Translations under genes and position numbers: made by a program
Shown here: positions 8,935-18,388 of the stretch, in pieces
Layout: each line of letters opens with the position of its first letter
Position numbering within the stretch: position 1 is the first letter of the stretch
Source of the DNA: Bacillota bacterium
GTDB taxonomy: Bacteria; Bacillota; Clostridia; Lachnospirales; Lachnospiraceae
Direction: 5' to 3'
Length of the DNA: 64,000 bases
Assembly: GCA_023418475.1 (NCBI GenBank)
Contig: JAEZZO010000081.1
Span: forward strand, 6,525 to 70,524
Notes under the pieces: model-generated
Database searches by the model: none
What the model saw: the letters and a program-made list of their open reading frames with translations, nothing else
What the model was told of the DNA's origin: nothing

Positions 8935-11397
8935 TTACTTTTTCTTCAAATGCAGAATGTTAACAGAAAATGCCGGAGCATGATAAATAAATTGATTGGA
9001 AGCACCGCTTTGCATTACCTCGATGTCATGAACTATAGTTGGATGATCCATCGTATTTTCCTCATACTTTCCTCCTGTCAGCAAACCTACCTTATAGTTA
9101 CTTTCAACCTCACAATCCAGCTTGATTGAGATATCATCCGGATCCGGTGCAATATTTACTATTTTTACAAGTACCTCATTCTCTGTATCACATACAACGG
9201 ATGCCATTGATGGGAAATTAGGAACCACTGTTTCCTGCACCAGTTCCTCATTCAGATACAGACTCATTTTCTGACCGGTTACAATATACTTAAATTTATT
9301 ATAGACACCAAGGTTAAGTTTTACAGGCTGCCTGGCGGTCAAAGCTACAGGCTTCGGATAACGTACCTCCATAAAGGTACTCCATCCATCCTTAATTCTC
9401 CACTGGAAGGGACGGACAATACCGGCATTCCATTCTCTGGGTGGATGTGTTTCATCATTCATATACACTTCCTTTGATATACGGGAGCTATAAACCCCTA
9501 TTCCGATTTCACGCCCTTCTTCCGCGAAGATCTCCACCTCAAAGCTACCTTCTGTAACATTCTCATCTTCACCCAACACGACCAGCACTTCATCCAGATT
9601 AACTCCCATTTTAGAGCTTTCTGCCTTTTGCTCTTCGTCCGGCTGTGTAATAATATAATTATCTCCCTCCGCTTCTTCGTGGCCCATGACTTCATGGGAA
9701 GCCCGTACCGGATTACCGTTCCAGCTTGCATTTTTATAGCGTACTCCCGAGGGGCCTAACAATGAAGGCATTCCTTTCACCGGGCGATAAATCACTCCTG
9801 TCTCATCCTGTGAAAAAACCACATAATCTCCGCGGCTGCCTCCCAGTAACTTCCACGCATAATAGGTAGGGATACAATAGCTTTGCAGATTATTAAAAAT
9901 TAACAAATTCGGATACCAGGCATAATAATTATAATTTTCAAGCAATGGCGCATAGGAAGCCAAAGTCACGATATCCTGATTTCGTTCCATCCCAATCAGG
10001 AACATCGCTTCACCCATAGCTGCGTACAGCTGACCGACCGGTCCCCGAAGTACCGCAAGCTCTCCTAAAAATATTTTCGGACCCTTTCTGTCATAATTAT
10101 CATAAAAATGAATATTCTCCGCAAAATATTCCACACTGTCATAATAATGCTCATCCACAATGTCAACAGGAAGTCCCTTCTCTTCCACATGATGATTTGC
10201 AACAAATAAAATCCAGGGATACTTTTTGTGGATTGCGTTATAACATTTTATATATCTTTCTTCATAGTCAGGACCCCAGTTTTCATTACCGATCTCCACA
10301 TAGTTCATCTGAAAGGGCTGTGCATGACCCATAGATGCTCTCACTCTGCCCCAGGTACTGTCTGCCGGAGCTACCGCATATTCAATTGCATCAAGAGTAT
10401 CCTGTATCATCTCTTCGAGATCAACGCCCTCCATCAGCACACTGTTACGTGCCTGGCAGGTCATTCCGCAGTTAAATACATAAAGCGGTTCCAAGCTCAG
10501 ATCTTCACATAGCTGCAGATATTCGTGAAACCCAAGTCCATTACTGGTCCGGTAATGCCACATAAGTAAGTGACTCGGTCTTTCCCATACAGGCCCTATG
10601 GTATTTTTGAAGCGCATGGCCGTAGACATTGTAATACCTTCCACAATACATCCACCTGGAAAGCGCAAGAATGCAGGATGCATATCGCGAAGTTTCTCTA
10701 CCAGATCCCGTCTTAATCCGTGACCGCAATAGGTATTGACCGGCATAAGAGAAGTAAAGCCAAGCTTTAACCTTCCACCAGCAGGACATCGTAAGACAAA
10801 TTTAGCATTTCCTGTTGTCTTTGCAGCGGTAAGCTTACAATCATATCTTAAATAACCACTGCCGCTTAAATTAATTTCTGTCTCACAAATCCGCTCCTTA
10901 TCTTCCTCTATTGAAAGTATGAGTTTTACTGGTTCCTCCACCTTTGCGAACATGAAAAAGTGATATTCCTCACCATGCTTTTGTGGAATCCCAACAAATC
11001 CGGTATTATAGATGCAGCCCTGCGGCAGGAATTCGACCGATAAAGCAGTACTACGTTTATCATTTAGTAAATCCTTGCAATCCAGCTGCATTTTGGCATT
11101 CTCACTATACCATGCGGGAATTGGAGTATATGCTATCTTATTTTCCTTAATCCACCGGGAAAGACCTTCTCCGTGATTGAACTCATCCCTCCAGCCTGAA
11201 GGTGTAATAATTGCATATTTTTCTTCATCAGTAGTACATTCCACCGGTGGAATAGAATCTTCAAATGTTCTGTTTCGCAGCATTTCCGGATAGAGACCAC
11301 CATCTCCTGCCCTATTGATATCCTCAAAAAATATGCCATATAGATTTTTTGAAGTCGGAAAACGTTTCTTTGCTGTATGTATCGATATTGTGCTCAC
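8935..11397 (-). CDS. GH51 alpha-L-arabinofuranosidase
   Basis: An 820-residue enzyme beginning LYGIFFEDINRAGDGGLYPE, the GH51 signature. The acid/base is Glu372 in YVEIGNENWGP and the nucleophile is Glu446 in KIFLGELAVL. The N-terminal part (about 60-225) before the barrel resembles a carbohydrate-binding jelly roll, as in the larger bacterial GH51 proteins, and a C-terminal beta domain follows. It removes alpha-L-arabinofuranosyl side groups from arabinoxylan or arabinan oligosaccharides by retention. No signal peptide is seen, so it is cytoplasmic and depends on the adjacent importer. The start codon is GTG at 11397, chosen because AAGGAAG lies just upstream and homologs begin close to this position. 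It is followed closely by the chemoreceptor gene. Confidence 0.92.
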   Translation of the reverse strand: MSTISIHTAKKRFPTSKNLYGIFFEDINRAGDGGLYPEMLRNRTFEDSIPPVECTTDEEKYAIITPSGWRDEFNHGEGLSRWIKENKIAYTPIPAWYSENAKMQLDCKDLLNDKRSTALSVEFLPQGCIYNTGFVGIPQKHGEEYHFFMFAKVEEPVKLILSIEEDKERICETEINLSGSGYLRYDCKLTAAKTTGNAKFVLRCPAGGRLKLGFTSLMPVNTYCGHGLRRDLVEKLRDMHPAFLRFPGGCIVEGITMSTAMRFKNTIGPVWERPSHLLMWHYRTSNGLGFHEYLQLCEDLSLEPLYVFNCGMTCQARNSVLMEGVDLEEMIQDTLDAIEYAVAPADSTWGRVRASMGHAQPFQMNYVEIGNENWGPDYEERYIKCYNAIHKKYPWILFVANHHVEEKGLPVDIVDEHYYDSVEYFAENIHFYDNYDRKGPKIFLGELAVLRGPVGQLYAAMGEAMFLIGMERNQDIVTLASYAPLLENYNYYAWYPNLLIFNNLQSYCIPTYYAWKLLGGSRGDYVVFSQDETGVIYRPVKGMPSLLGPSGVRYKNASWNGNPVRASHEVMGHEEAEGDNYIITQPDEEQKAESSKMGVNLDEVLVVLGEDENVTEGSFEVEIFAEEGREIGIGVYSSRISKEVYMNDETHPPREWNAGIVRPFQWRIKDGWSTFMEVRYPKPVALTARQPVKLNLGVYNKFKYIVTGQKMSLYLNEELVQETVVPNFPSMASVVCDTENEVLVKIVNIAPDPDDISIKLDCEVESNYKVGLLTGGKYEENTMDHPTIVHDIEVMQSGASNQFIYHAPAFSVNILHLKKK

Positions 11398-11445
11398 GAG
11401 TTTCTTCCTTTCCTACATGTCCTATTATGTTTTCATGTAAGTGAA

Positions 11446-11485
11446 AAGTTCCATATATGACACTTACGGATCATATATGGAACTT
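11446..11485 (-). terminator. Stem-loop between the binding-protein and GH51 genes
   Basis: AAGTTCCATATATGA and TCATATATGGAACTT form a perfect 15-bp stem with a 10-nt loop, followed on the minus strand by TTTTCACTT. It sits after the solute-binding protein stop. It may terminate most transcripts or protect the 3' end of the binding-protein mRNA, a common way to express the binding protein above downstream genes. Confidence 0.7.
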
Positions 11486-11561
11486 CATCACGTTCATAAA
11501 ATATTCAAGTTGTTTTACGATCTGCTTATCAATTATATTTCATAAGTTTATTCAATAAAAA

Positions 11562-13358
11562 TTATTTCACTGCTGCAGCTCTTGCATCTACAACCTTCTG
11601 GAATTTTTCTTTATCAAACTTAACCAAATCTGCCCAGCCAAGACCACCAAGCTGAGTCTTCATCTCATCCCACATACTCTTGAATTCAGCTTCATTCTTT
11701 GCGAAAATCATCTTCCAGGAAGTATCACAGATTAACTGAGCACATTGGCTACGGATTACAGCAATATCTGTAGAATCGCTTGGCAGAATAATATTTACAT
11801 TCGGTACTGGTTGAAGCTGACCGGTTTTCTCAAGGTATTTAACCTGGTTCTCTGCACCATATTTTGCAGCCCATTCCTTTGTCATAGTTGTCTTATTTGC
11901 TTCCAGGTAGGATGACCAGTAGTTCGTATTGTAAGGTTCATTTGTGTTCGGATTAATAGATACTGAATGTAAAGGCCACTGATTGATCTTGCTGTTACCA
12001 TCATTAAATCCGCCGCCGCCCCATTCATCCGGAACAGTACGGTTTTCCATCAAGCCATATAAACCATCATCTGTAAGTGTATACTTGCCGTCAGCACCCT
12101 TTGTGTAACTCCAATCCGGAATACCATCATGAAGGAATTGAAGACCTTCGGGACTGATTAACCAATCCATGAATTCAATTGCTCTTGCTCTGTCATTACC
12201 TTCCATCTGAGCACCGATTGCAAATGCTCTGCCATCACCATAATAAGAATCGGAAGGCTGATAGAAGTTCATATCTTTTACAGGTGCATAGATATATGCA
12301 TCTTTCTTATTACCACGTTCCGGTGTATTCCAGAAGCCTCTCTGCCAATTGTACCAGAATAATAAAACCTGTTTATTCTTCATCTTTGTACAAGCAGTTT
12401 CCCAATCCTGTGTTCCTGAATCAGGATCCACCAGTCCTTTTTGATTTGCTTCATAGAAGAATTTTAATATCTTTAAATATGCTCCGTCATCATCGGTAAC
12501 TTCCTTCATATCGCCCTTTGTACCGAGCATGATAGAACCGTTAACCTCATAACCATAGGTTTTGGTAAGCTGAGTTGCAGTTTCGATCGTAATCTGAGTA
12601 CCGCCTTTATCCCAGTCTGACCACAGAGATAGACAATAATTTGCATCCCCTTTACTATTCTTTGGATGTGCTTTCTGTACTTTCTCCATTACATTCAGAA
12701 GGTCTTCCATATTATTAATTTCAGGACAGCCAAGTTCCGAATAATAATCCCAAGGCAGCATAGGACTGATATATACTGTATCATCCGAATAAGTTGTCGG
12801 AGAAGTATTGGTAATCTGACAAGGCATACCATAAATCTTACCATCGGAATTACCTTCCAGTCCTGCATTAAATGTTTTATACTGATCATAATACTGATTC
12901 AAATTCTTGCTGTTCTTAACATCATCACTAATGTCAGCAATTAATCCGGCCTGGATACAATCCTGAAGCTTCGGGTTATCTAACAGGATGATATCGCCTA
13001 AATCTCCTGCAGAAGTACGTGTCTGGTAAAGTGCCTCTCCGTCACCGGATACCTGCGGAGCAATAATATTAAGCTCAAGATTGAACTTATCCTTAACAAC
13101 CTTTCCAAACCATCCGCTCTGGATACCCTGATAGTTTGCAGCAACATCATATACCTCTAAAGTCAGTGGATCTGTGTGATCAATTGCTGCAGGTTCTGCT
13201 GCAGGTTTTGTAGCCTCTGCCCCCTTAGTAGCCTCTGCTGCAGCTGTCGGTGTGGTGTTAGTTGTATTTTCTGCTTTTTTGCCTGAACAACCAGTCAAAG
13301 CCAATGAAAGCGTAAATACGACAGCTAACACAAGTGAAACAATTTTTCTTTTCTTCAT
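11562..13358 (-). CDS. Carbohydrate ABC transporter solute-binding lipoprotein
   Basis: A 598-residue extracellular binding protein of the family-1 (LplA-like) type. A basic signal peptide ends in the lipobox LALTGC at about 18-23, followed by a low-complexity Thr/Ala/Glu linker (about 25-60) typical of Firmicute lipoproteins. Aromatic-rich segments such as WYNWQRGFWNTPERG and WSSYLEANKTTM fit oligosaccharide binding. It follows the two permease genes and starts behind GGAGGATTATT. No ATPase is encoded nearby, as is usual for CUT1 importers that share a multitask ATPase (MsmX type). The likely ligands are xylo- or arabinoxylo-oligosaccharides, judged from neighbouring enzymes only. Confidence 0.88.
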   Translation of the reverse strand: MKKRKIVSLVLAVVFTLSLALTGCSGKKAENTTNTTPTAAAEATKGAEATKPAAEPAAIDHTDPLTLEVYDVAANYQGIQSGWFGKVVKDKFNLELNIIAPQVSGDGEALYQTRTSAGDLGDIILLDNPKLQDCIQAGLIADISDDVKNSKNLNQYYDQYKTFNAGLEGNSDGKIYGMPCQITNTSPTTYSDDTVYISPMLPWDYYSELGCPEINNMEDLLNVMEKVQKAHPKNSKGDANYCLSLWSDWDKGGTQITIETATQLTKTYGYEVNGSIMLGTKGDMKEVTDDDGAYLKILKFFYEANQKGLVDPDSGTQDWETACTKMKNKQVLLFWYNWQRGFWNTPERGNKKDAYIYAPVKDMNFYQPSDSYYGDGRAFAIGAQMEGNDRARAIEFMDWLISPEGLQFLHDGIPDWSYTKGADGKYTLTDDGLYGLMENRTVPDEWGGGGFNDGNSKINQWPLHSVSINPNTNEPYNTNYWSSYLEANKTTMTKEWAAKYGAENQVKYLEKTGQLQPVPNVNIILPSDSTDIAVIRSQCAQLICDTSWKMIFAKNEAEFKSMWDEMKTQLGGLGWADLVKFDKEKFQKVVDARAAAVK

Positions 13359-13412
13359 AATAATCCTCCATTCTTAAAATATTATATAAAAGGATTTAAT
13401 ATCCTATTATAT

Positions 13413-14333
13413 CTAACCTTTTACTGCTCCAATCATAATACCTTTTACAAAGTATCTCTGGAAAATCGGATAAATCATAAGTATTGGTGCTACTACGATA
13501 ATGGTAACCGTCATACGTACGGAGGTAGCTGTCTGTGCTGTGGCAACCGCTGCCGCCGCCGCTGAACTGCTTGAGGAATTCACAAGCTGTTTTAAAGAAC
13601 TTGCCTGATTAATATATTGGTAGAGAATAAACTGTAAGCTATACAGCTTATTGTCTGTTATAAAAATCAGGGTATCCTGGAAAGCATTCCATTGATTTAC
13701 TGCTGAAAAAATAGCTACTGTTGCCATAATTGGTTTTATAACCGGCATAATAACACTGAAAAATACTTTCATCGTTCCGGCTCCATCAATCTCAGCCGCT
13801 TGCTGCAATTCCTTCGGTATTGACTCCACAAAGGTTTTTGCAAGGATAATAAAGAACGGTGATACAATTGTCGGTAAAACATATACCAAAAAGTTATTGG
13901 TAAGATGCAGGTTACGCATGGTGAGATACAAGGGAATAATACCTGCATTAAAATACATTGTAACAATTACAAAACGGTACCAGAATTTTCTGTGCCACAA
14001 GCTGTCTCTCGTAAACATATATCCCAGGAACGCTGTTGCTATTACAGTAAAGAATGTACCAATGACCGTTCTTCCGACTGAAATAACGGCAGCATTAAAT
14101 AATCCAGGAATTCGAACCGCTTGAATATAGTTTTGAATATGAATTGCTTTCGGTAGAAATATTATTAATCCCTTCGCACTCAGTTCATTGGAGCTGATGG
14201 TGTTAATAAAGATATAGTAAAACGGATAAACGCAAACAAATGCAAATAATCCAAAAAACACATAGGTTAGTACACTGATCAATACGTCACTAAAGCTTCT
14301 ACCATAACGTATTTTTTTACTCTTACTTGCCAT
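13413..14333 (-). CDS. Carbohydrate ABC transporter permease, LplC/YtcP type
   Basis: About 306 residues with six predicted membrane segments and the CUT1 inner-membrane component loop EAAEIDGAGTMKVFFSVIMP, which contacts the ATPase. The ATG at 14333 is chosen over one 15 bp upstream because GGGAGG lies at the right distance before it. An Ala/Ser-rich stretch (SSSSSAAAAAVATA) lies in a late loop, an unusual low-complexity feature, probably in the segment before the last helix. It lies between the partner permease (16 bp upstream) and the binding-protein gene and makes the translocation pore with that permease. Confidence 0.9.
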   Translation of the reverse strand: MASKSKKIRYGRSFSDVLISVLTYVFFGLFAFVCVYPFYYIFINTISSNELSAKGLIIFLPKAIHIQNYIQAVRIPGLFNAAVISVGRTVIGTFFTVIATAFLGYMFTRDSLWHRKFWYRFVIVTMYFNAGIIPLYLTMRNLHLTNNFLVYVLPTIVSPFFIILAKTFVESIPKELQQAAEIDGAGTMKVFFSVIMPVIKPIMATVAIFSAVNQWNAFQDTLIFITDNKLYSLQFILYQYINQASSLKQLVNSSSSSAAAAAVATAQTATSVRMTVTIIVVAPILMIYPIFQRYFVKGIMIGAVKG

Positions 14334-14348
14334 AACGATTCCTCCCAT

Positions 14349-15269
14349 TTATAAAAAGCTCTCGCCTCTTACCAGTTTTGATATTCCATTTGCAACACAA
14401 AGCAGTACAAGACTGACAAGGCTCTTAAGGATACTGAGTGCCGTTGAAATCGAATAGCTGCCGCTTCCCATTGCTAAATTGAACACATATAAATCCAAAA
14501 CCTGAATGTGCTCTTTATTAAATGCATTCTGGAATACATAGTACTGTTCCATACCATTTGAAAGGAAATTAGCAATTGCTAACATCAATAAAACAAAATA
14601 GGTCGGTAAAATGCTTGGAATTGTTATATAACGAATCCGCTGCATTCTTGTTGCTCCATCCACCTTGGCCGCTTCGAATAATTCCTCATCAATACCTGTA
14701 ATTGCCGCAATATACATAATGGCGGCCCATCCAAGGTTCTTCCAAGTAAGCCAGAGCCACTGTACCAGCCAGACATGCTCGGATGACTGCAGAAATAAAA
14801 TCGGTTTTGATATAACTCCCAGAGAAATCAGCAAATAGTTCACCATACCGGTGCTGTTAAAAATATTAAATGCAACAGAATACACTAAAACCCAGCTGAT
14901 AAAATTAGGGATGGTTGTAACTGTCTGAACAAATTTACGAAAAGGAACCCATTTAATTTCGTTCAAAAATACAGCAAAAATCATCGGCAACCAGGATGTT
15001 ACAATCGTTATACCACTCATTGCGAAGGTATTTGTAATAACATTAAGAATCTGTTTTGCTTTAATTGGATTTGCTACTAAAGACTTAAACCATTTCACTC
15101 CTACAAAGCACTCCATTGACAACGGCTTCGGTGGTCTGTAATCGAAGAAGGCATAGATCCACCCATATAGGGGATAATAAGCAAATACGGCAATCAGTAC
15201 GACAAATGGTAAAATATACAAAAACTCCCGGTAAGACCTAAGTTTTCTTTTATTATGAAAAGCTTTCAT
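14349..15269 (-). CDS. Carbohydrate ABC transporter permease, LplB/YteP type
   Basis: About 306 residues with six membrane helices and the conserved ATPase-contact loop EELFEAAKVDGATRMQRIRY. The N-terminal FLYILPFVVLIAVFAYYPLY followed by GWIYAF is typical for LplB/YteP-like proteins. The start at 15269 was chosen because AAAGGAGA is spaced correctly in front of it; the upstream in-frame ATG has none. It is the first gene of the permease-permease-binding protein set. The gap of about 100 bp after the beta-helix glycosidase gene contains no clear terminator. Confidence 0.9.
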   Translation of the reverse strand: MKAFHNKRKLRSYREFLYILPFVVLIAVFAYYPLYGWIYAFFDYRPPKPLSMECFVGVKWFKSLVANPIKAKQILNVITNTFAMSGITIVTSWLPMIFAVFLNEIKWVPFRKFVQTVTTIPNFISWVLVYSVAFNIFNSTGMVNYLLISLGVISKPILFLQSSEHVWLVQWLWLTWKNLGWAAIMYIAAITGIDEELFEAAKVDGATRMQRIRYITIPSILPTYFVLLMLAIANFLSNGMEQYYVFQNAFNKEHIQVLDLYVFNLAMGSGSYSISTALSILKSLVSLVLLCVANGISKLVRGESFL

Positions 15270-15367
15270 TACACATTCTCCTTTATTCGGTATCATTTCT
15301 ATAAGAAATTGACTTTCAAGATATAGTCTTAAAATCTTTTTTTGTTTTATTTATGCGTCCAATATTC

Positions 15368-17332
15368 TTATAGCTTACGCGGATCAATGGAAACAATCTT
15401 ATCTTCTGTTAGATGAGCAAACGGACCAGGTATTCTCATATCCTCGTTCAATTCAATGCCATAGAAATCAGTCGGTACGGAAGCTTTTGCTGTAACCTGG
15501 CCGATATCCTCCACCCTCTGAACATATCTTGATTTATCGACAGAATGGAATGGCGGCAACGGAAGTTCTTTCATTCTCCGTATTTCCATCGTAAAATTCT
15601 CTGTATCAACAGACACATCAAAGTACCCTTCCTGACCCTGCAGATCAAATCCATAAAATTCTTTCCATGCCCTTAAATCAAGACATTGTGCGGGAGCCGG
15701 ATACTGAATTCGCAAATATCCTCCAGGCATATTTAAATACAGGTTTCCTTCTGCCTCATTGTGCTGCGTTGGCATTTTAATAGCTGCTTCTTTACAATCA
15801 TAGAAAATATTATTCATGATCTTTGCATCCCTAGAAGTACCTCCACGTGAACCGGCAACAATACGGAAACCGACTGTTTTGGCATAATAACCAGCACTTC
15901 TGCATTTACCGATAAAATTATTGACAATATGTGTATGATCTGTTCCTTCTCCGTAAACAGCATAGCCATTTACCACACAGGGATCTTCCATCTTATACCA
16001 TCCTGAAGAACCCGGTTCCTTCGGGACCTCCAAAGGATCAAAACGTCCTTCAATATTCCAGAAGATATTATTATCAATCAAATTAACATCATCACGGCTG
16101 CATTCAATAAAGATTGCTTCTCTTTGCTCTATTCCGTCAAGAAACAAATTCTGTGTGATACGGTTATTTTCATTACCTACATCCATCCACAGATGATCTG
16201 CACGGAAGGTTTTCGTAAATATATTACGGCGGATAATACTGTTCGTACAATTATGAACCTTAATTCCTCCCGCCTCCCAAGACAACTCCATCTTCTGCCA
16301 ACCGGTACCTTGTATCAAATTATCCTCTATTAAAAGATTTTTCGCAAAGAGACCAGCAATTGCACAAACACCTGCATCAAATATCTTACAGCGTCTTATA
16401 ATATCCGACCCGATTATCTGTTCATTTATTCGAGAGTGATGCCAGCATTCATTACCGATATCAATTCCCACTCCGTTAGACCATTCCACTGTACAGTCTT
16501 CAATTAACCAGTGATGACCGCGGTAAGCAGAAATTGCTCCTCTCTGCGGAACGGGTGCTCCTGTCGCAGCATGTGCAAAGGTCAGTCCCTTCACCTTGAT
16601 ATAGGATAAAAACGGCACTTCCGGTGCAAAGCATTGCTCTTTGCAGGTTAGTTCAATCATATGATCCGACGGATTTTCATCCTTGTATAATCTAAAGTGA
16701 ACTGTTTGCCCATTTGCTTCGACCCAATAGGTACCCGGCCGGTCTCCCATCTGATTGTAAAGTGCTACCTGCTGCAGCGGCTTTCCGTCACAAAAAACCA
16801 TTCCCCTTCGATTAAGATAGGTAGTCATATCTGTTTTGTCATATTCAATAAACAAGCGGTCATGAAGGATATTAACGGCACAAAAAGGATTATAACCTCG
16901 AAATTCATCCGGATTTAACTTTACTTTCCAAATTATCGCATGATTTTCTTCCCACTTCATATCTGGAGTAAAGCGTGATAAATTCCACCCCTCACTTTTG
17001 TTAAAATCCTTTGCTATAATTGATGCCTTTATTTCAACTTTCTGTAAATCATAAGCTTCATAACAAATCATTTTGTCAGTCCCGCTCCCGCCTCTTGCCG
17101 GATGTACACATTCCCTGTACACTCCTCCGTGAATTAATATCCGGGTTCCGGGTTCCGCCACCGCTGCTGCCGCATTGATTGTCTTAAAAGGATGTTCAGG
17201 GGTACCATCATTTTCATCAGATGCGGCTGTATGATTGCAGTCAACATGAAGCTCTCTGTCATATATCTGTTCTTTTTCCCATGTGTGATAGAACTCACCA
17301 TTCGGAAATCGCAAAGTCATATCTTGTTTCAT
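15368..17332 (-). CDS. Right-handed beta-helix glycosidase, GH120-like (possible beta-xylosidase)
   Basis: About 654 residues without signal peptide. The N-terminus has the DGTPEHPFKTINAAAAVAEP and IHGGVYRE pattern that opens DUF1565-type parallel beta-helices, and many later repeats have the form I-x-x-N-x-I. The pattern LWMDVGNENNRI and AIFIECSRDD matches the positions of the described catalytic Asp and Glu of the GH120 xylosidase XylC (LWLDWEAQG and VFVEVSHG). Numbered from the chosen start these are Asp384 and Glu410. The match was made from memory, so the family call is tentative; a polysaccharide lyase or epimerase fold is the alternative. The ATG at 17332 is used because TGGGGA precedes it. 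Its place directly upstream of the importer fits intracellular xylo-oligosaccharide breakdown. Confidence 0.6.
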   Translation of the reverse strand: MKQDMTLRFPNGEFYHTWEKEQIYDRELHVDCNHTAASDENDGTPEHPFKTINAAAAVAEPGTRILIHGGVYRECVHPARGGSGTDKMICYEAYDLQKVEIKASIIAKDFNKSEGWNLSRFTPDMKWEENHAIIWKVKLNPDEFRGYNPFCAVNILHDRLFIEYDKTDMTTYLNRRGMVFCDGKPLQQVALYNQMGDRPGTYWVEANGQTVHFRLYKDENPSDHMIELTCKEQCFAPEVPFLSYIKVKGLTFAHAATGAPVPQRGAISAYRGHHWLIEDCTVEWSNGVGIDIGNECWHHSRINEQIIGSDIIRRCKIFDAGVCAIAGLFAKNLLIEDNLIQGTGWQKMELSWEAGGIKVHNCTNSIIRRNIFTKTFRADHLWMDVGNENNRITQNLFLDGIEQREAIFIECSRDDVNLIDNNIFWNIEGRFDPLEVPKEPGSSGWYKMEDPCVVNGYAVYGEGTDHTHIVNNFIGKCRSAGYYAKTVGFRIVAGSRGGTSRDAKIMNNIFYDCKEAAIKMPTQHNEAEGNLYLNMPGGYLRIQYPAPAQCLDLRAWKEFYGFDLQGQEGYFDVSVDTENFTMEIRRMKELPLPPFHSVDKSRYVQRVEDIGQVTAKASVPTDFYGIELNEDMRIPGPFAHLTEDKIVSIDPRKL

Positions 17333-17494
17333 ATTTTCCCCACTTCTGCGCATGCCTAATGCACATAGTCTGATTGCTCTAAAATACTATGATAATCATA
17401 TTCCAATTTAATACATTCATTAAACTAATTATAGTCGAAGCGATACTCTGAAACAATGACCTATGTAAAGTATCAAATGATCTATTTTAGTCAA

Positions 17495-18388
17495 TTAATG
17501 ATTTTTATTCGGTATGAATTGATCTATTATCATATAGCTGTTTTTATTCATTTGTTTATCGTCAGATTTGTAATAATGATATGGAATATTACGAAAACGA
17601 TTGGGTGTTACTCCTGTTATTTTTTTAAATTGCCGAAAGAAATGTTCAATATTGCGATAGCCGCATAAGGTTACTATCTCAGCAATCGTATATTGATCAT
17701 AAACCAAATATTTCTTGGCCAGATTGATACGGCTGTTAATGACATCATCCATACAGGTTACTCCAAAGGTACTCTTGTAGATTTCCTCCAGATATCCAAC
17801 GCTGATATTCAACTTTTCTGCCATTTGCGCCACTGTCCAATTTCTATTCGGATTACGGTAAATCTCCTTCTTTAAATCATTTAAATTCTTGTATAACGGA
17901 GAAATATACCTGTAGTTATAAGATTCTAATAACTTATTAAACAGAATTCTAAGCAAATAATCAATGGAAATGTCCTTGTAGTTATTGTTCAGTATATGTT
18001 CTGTCACCATCAGCTGGAACAGCTTATGACAGTAGCAGGCGTCCAGTACTATGAAAGGTACTCCGCAAGGAATCGGATTCGCAGTAACATAAGTCTCATC
18101 TGTATCGAACCTGATCCAATCATTGGAATAACTATCAGTACTCGCACGATAATATATCTTTTGATTTGGTTTATATAGCACTGCAGAATTCGCCGGATAT
18201 TCCTTTAACTCGCCATCTACCAGGAAAGAAGCCGGTGTATGTGTCAGTAAAAGCAACCAACAATCATGTCCGTTTGGTACATCAAATACAAAATCTTCCG
18301 GATGTGATGTATCGTATTCCACATATCTTATATTGATCAATTTATTCTCTCCCTCCTGCATTACCTGCAGTGTATCTTTAATTATCAT
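17495..18388 (-). CDS. AraC-family transcriptional regulator
   Basis: A 297-residue regulator with an N-terminal cupin-like sensing half (about 15-150) and two C-terminal helix-turn-helix motifs (about 190-285). The second contains YDQYTIAEIVTLCGYRNIEH and FRQFKKITGVTPNRFR, the AraC signature. Its start overlaps the end of the preceding binding-protein gene by 11 bp, so the two are translationally coupled. It ends 163 bp before the beta-helix glycosidase gene, whose promoter it may control. The cupin could bind a pentose or oligosaccharide; this is inferred. The start lacks a strong ribosome binding site, as expected for coupling. An ATG nine codons downstream is an alternative. Confidence 0.87.
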   Translation of the reverse strand: MIIKDTLQVMQEGENKLINIRYVEYDTSHPEDFVFDVPNGHDCWLLLLTHTPASFLVDGELKEYPANSAVLYKPNQKIYYRASTDSYSNDWIRFDTDETYVTANPIPCGVPFIVLDACYCHKLFQLMVTEHILNNNYKDISIDYLLRILFNKLLESYNYRYISPLYKNLNDLKKEIYRNPNRNWTVAQMAEKLNISVGYLEEIYKSTFGVTCMDDVINSRINLAKKYLVYDQYTIAEIVTLCGYRNIEHFFRQFKKITGVTPNRFRNIPYHYYKSDDKQMNKNSYMIIDQFIPNKNH

